Shown: positions 31,255-33,703 of the stretch, in pieces | Layout: each line of letters starts with the position of its first letter | Numbering within the stretch: position 1 is the stretch's first letter | Origin: Hadesarchaea archaeon | GTDB lineage: Archaea; Hadarchaeota; Hadarchaeia; Hadarchaeales; Hadarchaeaceae | Direction of reading: 5' to 3' | Length of the DNA stretch: 33,703 bases | NCBI GenBank assembly: GCA_030616305.1 | Contig: JAUWXQ010000003.1 | Coordinates: 1 to 33,703, forward strand | The notes under the pieces: model-generated | The model's input: the letters and a program-made list of their open reading frames with translations, nothing else | What the model was told of the DNA's origin: nothing | Database searches by the model: none | Program-made: the position numbers and the translations under genes

Positions 31255-33703
31255 TTACATGTTGAATGAGTTTGCGGCGTCCCCATCGAACTCTTGAGGC
31301 GCATCGTTGCCGCTGTATGGGTAGTTCGCTGAGGCCCAGGTAAATGCCTGCTCCGCGGTGGCGAAGCCTTGGCCCACTAGCCCACGCTCCAGGAACCAAT
31401 ACGTCCAAGCACCGTTTTGATATGCGGACTGATCGTAGCCATAGCCAGCAGGCCCGCATGTAGTGTTCATGTATCGATTCGTCTTATTCGCGCCAGCTTG
31501 ATTCACAGCTGCATCCATCCCACCAGAGTGGCAGGAGTCGAAGAACACGAAGAGCTTGCCGTCGTAGCCCGACACCAAACTCTGCAGTTCCGAACCGGTG
31601 AAGTATCCGGTCCCTGACCAACCAGCATCATATGTGCAGTATGCGTGGGCGTCTCCCGGCGAGGAATCAGTCCCGTGGCCCGAAAAGATGAGGACTAGCG
31701 TGCCATCAGAGCCCGCTTGAGTTGCTGCATTCGTTATCGCCGCCCGGATATTCGCCTCGGTAGCCTGAGAATCCGTGAGGAAGGAGCTTATCGTGTATCC
31801 CTGCCCGACCAAGTAGTTCCTCCAGTCTTGAGCATCGTTCACACAATATCGTAAATCATTAATGTATGCGTAATCGTTTATCCCAAAGATGACCGCGACT
31901 TTGTTAGATGGCGTGACCGGCACCGCTGCCCCAGTCTCCACCTGGTCGACGGTGAATCCGTAATCCGTAACCGAGCCGTCAGTGACCAACCTGATTATTA
32001 CCGTGCTTCCGTCCACCCATGAGGTCCACTGGTCACGGTAGCTTCCAGTGTAGCTCTCTATGAAGTTGTTGTTCTCGTCGTAGATGTACACGTAGTCCCA
32101 GTTGCTTTCCGCATCCAGTTGAGTGAAGTGTGCCCTGATTCGACCTACCCCGGAACGGGTAATGGTCCAAGTCTGGTCGAAGTTGTTCGCGTATGGGTGG
32201 GCAGATTCCGCCAAGGCGCCAGCGGTCGATACCGAGACGTTGAGTGAGTAAGTTCCAGAACCGTTGTAGCGGTGGACACGAATGTAGTGGACGCCCGCGG
32301 AGGTCGTATCGTGGGAAACTGTGTCGGTCTGGCTCCCGCCGAGAATAGAATAATCAACCCGTGATTGGCTCGAATCGTAGAGGTAAAGGTCGAAGTCGGA
32401 GCCAGATGGAGGTACTAAGGTAGCGCTTATTGTAGCACCAACCGACCCAACTTGAACCTTGTAGTAGTCGTCCGTGTCAGTTTCATCCACATAGCCTGTG
32501 CCTGTACCAGTACTGATCATCATGGCATGGGCAAAGCTATCACCTGCGTCTTGGCCGGAGTTCCAGTCGTTCTGGGCAGCTGCTGCAGCGCCGCTGACAG
32601 TGACGGTCATCGAGTAAATCCCAGAGCCGCTCCATTGGTAAACGTAAATGTAGAAGTAGCCCGAGGCGGAGGCTGTTCCTTCAACAGAATCGGTCATGTT
32701 ACCACCATAGGTGGAGGAGTCGACATAGGACTGGTCCGTGTCGTAGAGGGAGAGGTCGAAGTCGGCACCGGAAGGTGGCGTCATGCTCACGGTCACGGTC
32801 TGGCCGCTTGAGACCGCGATCTTATAATAATCGTCTGTGTCTGTCGAGTCGATGTATCCGGTGCCCGAACCTGCTGGGATCGTCGTGGCAATGCTCAGTG
32901 AGTCACCGGCATCCATGCCCGTGCCCATATCGTTTTGAGCCGTTCCACCGGTGACAGTGACGGTCATCGAGTAGATGCCGGAGCCGCTCCACTGCTCGAC
33001 GTAGATGTAGAAGTAACCCGAGGTGGTTGCGGTTCCAGTGACTGAATCGGTCTGGCTTCCGCCGTAGGCTGAGGAGTCAACATAAGATAGACTAGAGTCG
33101 TAAAGGGTTAGATCAAAGTCAGAGCCAGAGGGTGGCGTTAGGTCTGCACTTATCGTCTGCCCTGCACCAACGTTGACTTTGTAGTAGTCTGCAGGGTCTG
33201 TGTCATCGATGTAGCCCACACCCGAACCTGCGGGGATCGTCGTGGCGGCGCTCAGAGAGTCTCCAGCATCAGTTCCCGTGCCCATGTCGTTCTGGGCCGT
33301 TCCTCCTGTGACAGTAATGTTTAGGGCATAAATTCCAGAGCCCGACCACTGCTCGACGTAGATATAGAAATAGCCGGATGAAGTGGCGGTTCCTTCAACA
33401 GAATCGGTCTGGCTTCCGCCATATGAGGACGAGTCGACATACGACTGATCCGTGTCGTAAAGGGTGAGATCGAAGTCAGAACCGTATGGAGGCGTTGAAC
33501 TAACACTAATTGTCTGGCCGCTCGAAACGCTTACCTTGTAATAATCTGCAGTGTCCGTGCTGTCGATATAACCCGTTCCTAAACCAGCGCTTATCTCAGT
33601 CGCCGTACTCAGCGAGTCACCCGCATCAGTGCCCGTGCCCATGTCGTTCTGGGTAGCCCCGCCGCCAGTGACCGTGACGGTCATCGAGTAGATGCCGGAG
33701 CCG
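31255..33703 (-). CDS. Large secreted caspase-like (C14) protease with PPC repeats, 5' end outside window
   Basis: At least 815 residues; the frame stays open to the window edge, so the track's start (33684) is an internal Met. From the N-terminus: the end of one PPC-like domain, four PPC domains of about 119 residues each (NDMGTGTDAGDS ... WSGSGIYSMTVTVTGG; track residues 13-491), a CUB-like beta domain (about 500-585, SNWDYVYIYDENNNF), then a C-terminal peptidase C14/metacaspase-type domain (about 594-809) with the catalytic dyad His in LIFSGHGTD (about 670) and Cys in FFDSCHSGGM (about 718). The Asp two residues before Cys is usual in metacaspase/orthocaspase proteins that cut after basic residues. 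PPC domains mark exported proteases, so a signal peptide is expected beyond the edge. The target is unknown. Confidence 0.85.
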   Translation of the reverse strand, partial: GSGIYSMTVTVTGGGATQNDMGTGTDAGDSLSTATEISAGLGTGYIDSTDTADYYKVSVSSGQTISVSSTPPYGSDFDLTLYDTDQSYVDSSSYGGSQTDSVEGTATSSGYFYIYVEQWSGSGIYALNITVTGGTAQNDMGTGTDAGDSLSAATTIPAGSGVGYIDDTDPADYYKVNVGAGQTISADLTPPSGSDFDLTLYDSSLSYVDSSAYGGSQTDSVTGTATTSGYFYIYVEQWSGSGIYSMTVTVTGGTAQNDMGTGMDAGDSLSIATTIPAGSGTGYIDSTDTDDYYKIAVSSGQTVTVSMTPPSGADFDLSLYDTDQSYVDSSTYGGNMTDSVEGTASASGYFYIYVYQWSGSGIYSMTVTVSGAAAAAQNDWNSGQDAGDSFAHAMMISTGTGTGYVDETDTDDYYKVQVGSVGATISATLVPPSGSDFDLYLYDSSQSRVDYSILGGSQTDTVSHDTTSAGVHYIRVHRYNGSGTYSLNVSVSTAGALAESAHPYANNFDQTWTITRSGVGRIRAHFTQLDAESNWDYVYIYDENNNFIESYTGSYRDQWTSWVDGSTVIIRLVTDGSVTDYGFTVDQVETGAAVPVTPSNKVAVIFGINDYAYINDLRYCVNDAQDWRNYLVGQGYTISSFLTDSQATEANIRAAITNAATQAGSDGTLVLIFSGHGTDSSPGDAHAYCTYDAGWSGTGYFTGSELQSLVSGYDGKLFVFFDSCHSGGMDAAVNQAGANKTNRYMNTTCGPAGYGYDQSAYQNGAWTYWFLERGLVGQGFATAEQAFTWASANYPYSGNDAPQEFDGDAANSFNM
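32212..33648 (-). repeat. Four tandem PPC-domain repeats, first two exactly 357 bp
   Basis: Units at 33648-33292, 33291-32935, 32934-32572 and 32571-32212. The first two are each exactly 119 codons, the third 121; the first three are very alike, while the fourth is diverged. Part of a further unit (GSGIYSMTVTVTGG) lies at the window edge, so the array continues outside. This is in-frame domain duplication. Confidence 0.85.

Noticed and set aside
32212-33703. Tandem repeats as CRISPR or mobile element
   Set aside because: Units are 357 bp, in frame and coding PPC domains; no spacers, terminal inverted repeats or target duplications.

Overview
The window is a gene-dense archaeal chromosome segment. 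The genes are archaeal/eukaryotic-type throughout: aIF2-gamma, aIF5B, S6e, S28e, L24e, L7Ae, L10e, RpoE', Spt4, two-subunit PheRS with a winged-helix PheS, Pth2, aRNase J, isopentenyl phosphate kinase, type 2 IPP isomerase and geranylgeranyl reductase. Promoters are TATA-like, with starts 10-25 nt below the expected start site. Gene order (enolase-S2-MEMO-IPK-fni-RNase J-idsA; L7Ae-S28e-L24e-Ndk-aIF5B; aIF2g-PIN-RpoE'-Spt4) is euryarchaeal-like. The lineage cannot be fixed from this alone; an uncultivated, possibly thermophilic euryarchaeal-type lineage is a guess.

Layout. 1-162: C-terminus of an RND/MMPL-type exporter. 337-2997 (-): pyruvate, phosphate dikinase. 3115-3996 (+): agmatinase-family enzyme. 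4002-4520 (-) and 4589-5242 (+): L10e and a TrkA-type protein, divergent around one TATA-like element. 5248-6399 (-): TGS-domain GTPase with degenerate G motifs. 6400-6842: a long non-coding stretch that I interpret as a structured RNA gene of about 235 nt, with its own TATA box, a 9-bp end-closing helix and a poly-T end. 6841-8037 (-): geranylgeranyl reductase. 8094-9988 (+): DUF1616-like membrane protein, Pth2 and ThiL in one operon. 10079-13271 (+): PheS-PheT. 13296-17899 (-): aIF2g, PIN, HppA, a small apparently frameshifted ORF, RpoE' and Spt4. 18000-20194 (-): aIF5B-S6e. 20245-21451 (-): L7Ae-S28e-L24e-Ndk, with a possible kink-turn in the L7Ae leader. 21566-23257 (-): GluRS. 23341-30272 (-): seven-gene operon of enolase, S2, MEMO, IPK, Fni, RNase J and GGPP synthase. 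30367-31194 (-): surface protein with one membrane anchor. 31255-33703 (-): partial large secreted caspase-like protease with tandem PPC repeats.

How the genes fit together. Most of the window is core information processing: ribosomal proteins, initiation factors, two tRNA synthetases, RNA polymerase accessory subunits and RNA decay. A second theme is isoprenoid lipid synthesis, where IPK makes IPP, Fni makes DMAPP, IdsA makes GGPP and the reductase saturates archaeol chains. A third theme is pyrophosphate and PEP metabolism: HppA uses PPi to pump ions, PPDK interconverts PEP and pyruvate with PPi, and enolase feeds PEP. The right edge is accessory, with two surface proteins upstream of enolase.

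The most interesting items are the structured RNA candidate at 6605-6842, the broken or frameshifted small gene wedged between hppA and rpoE', the possible L7Ae autoregulatory leader, and the PPC-CUB-like-caspase protein.
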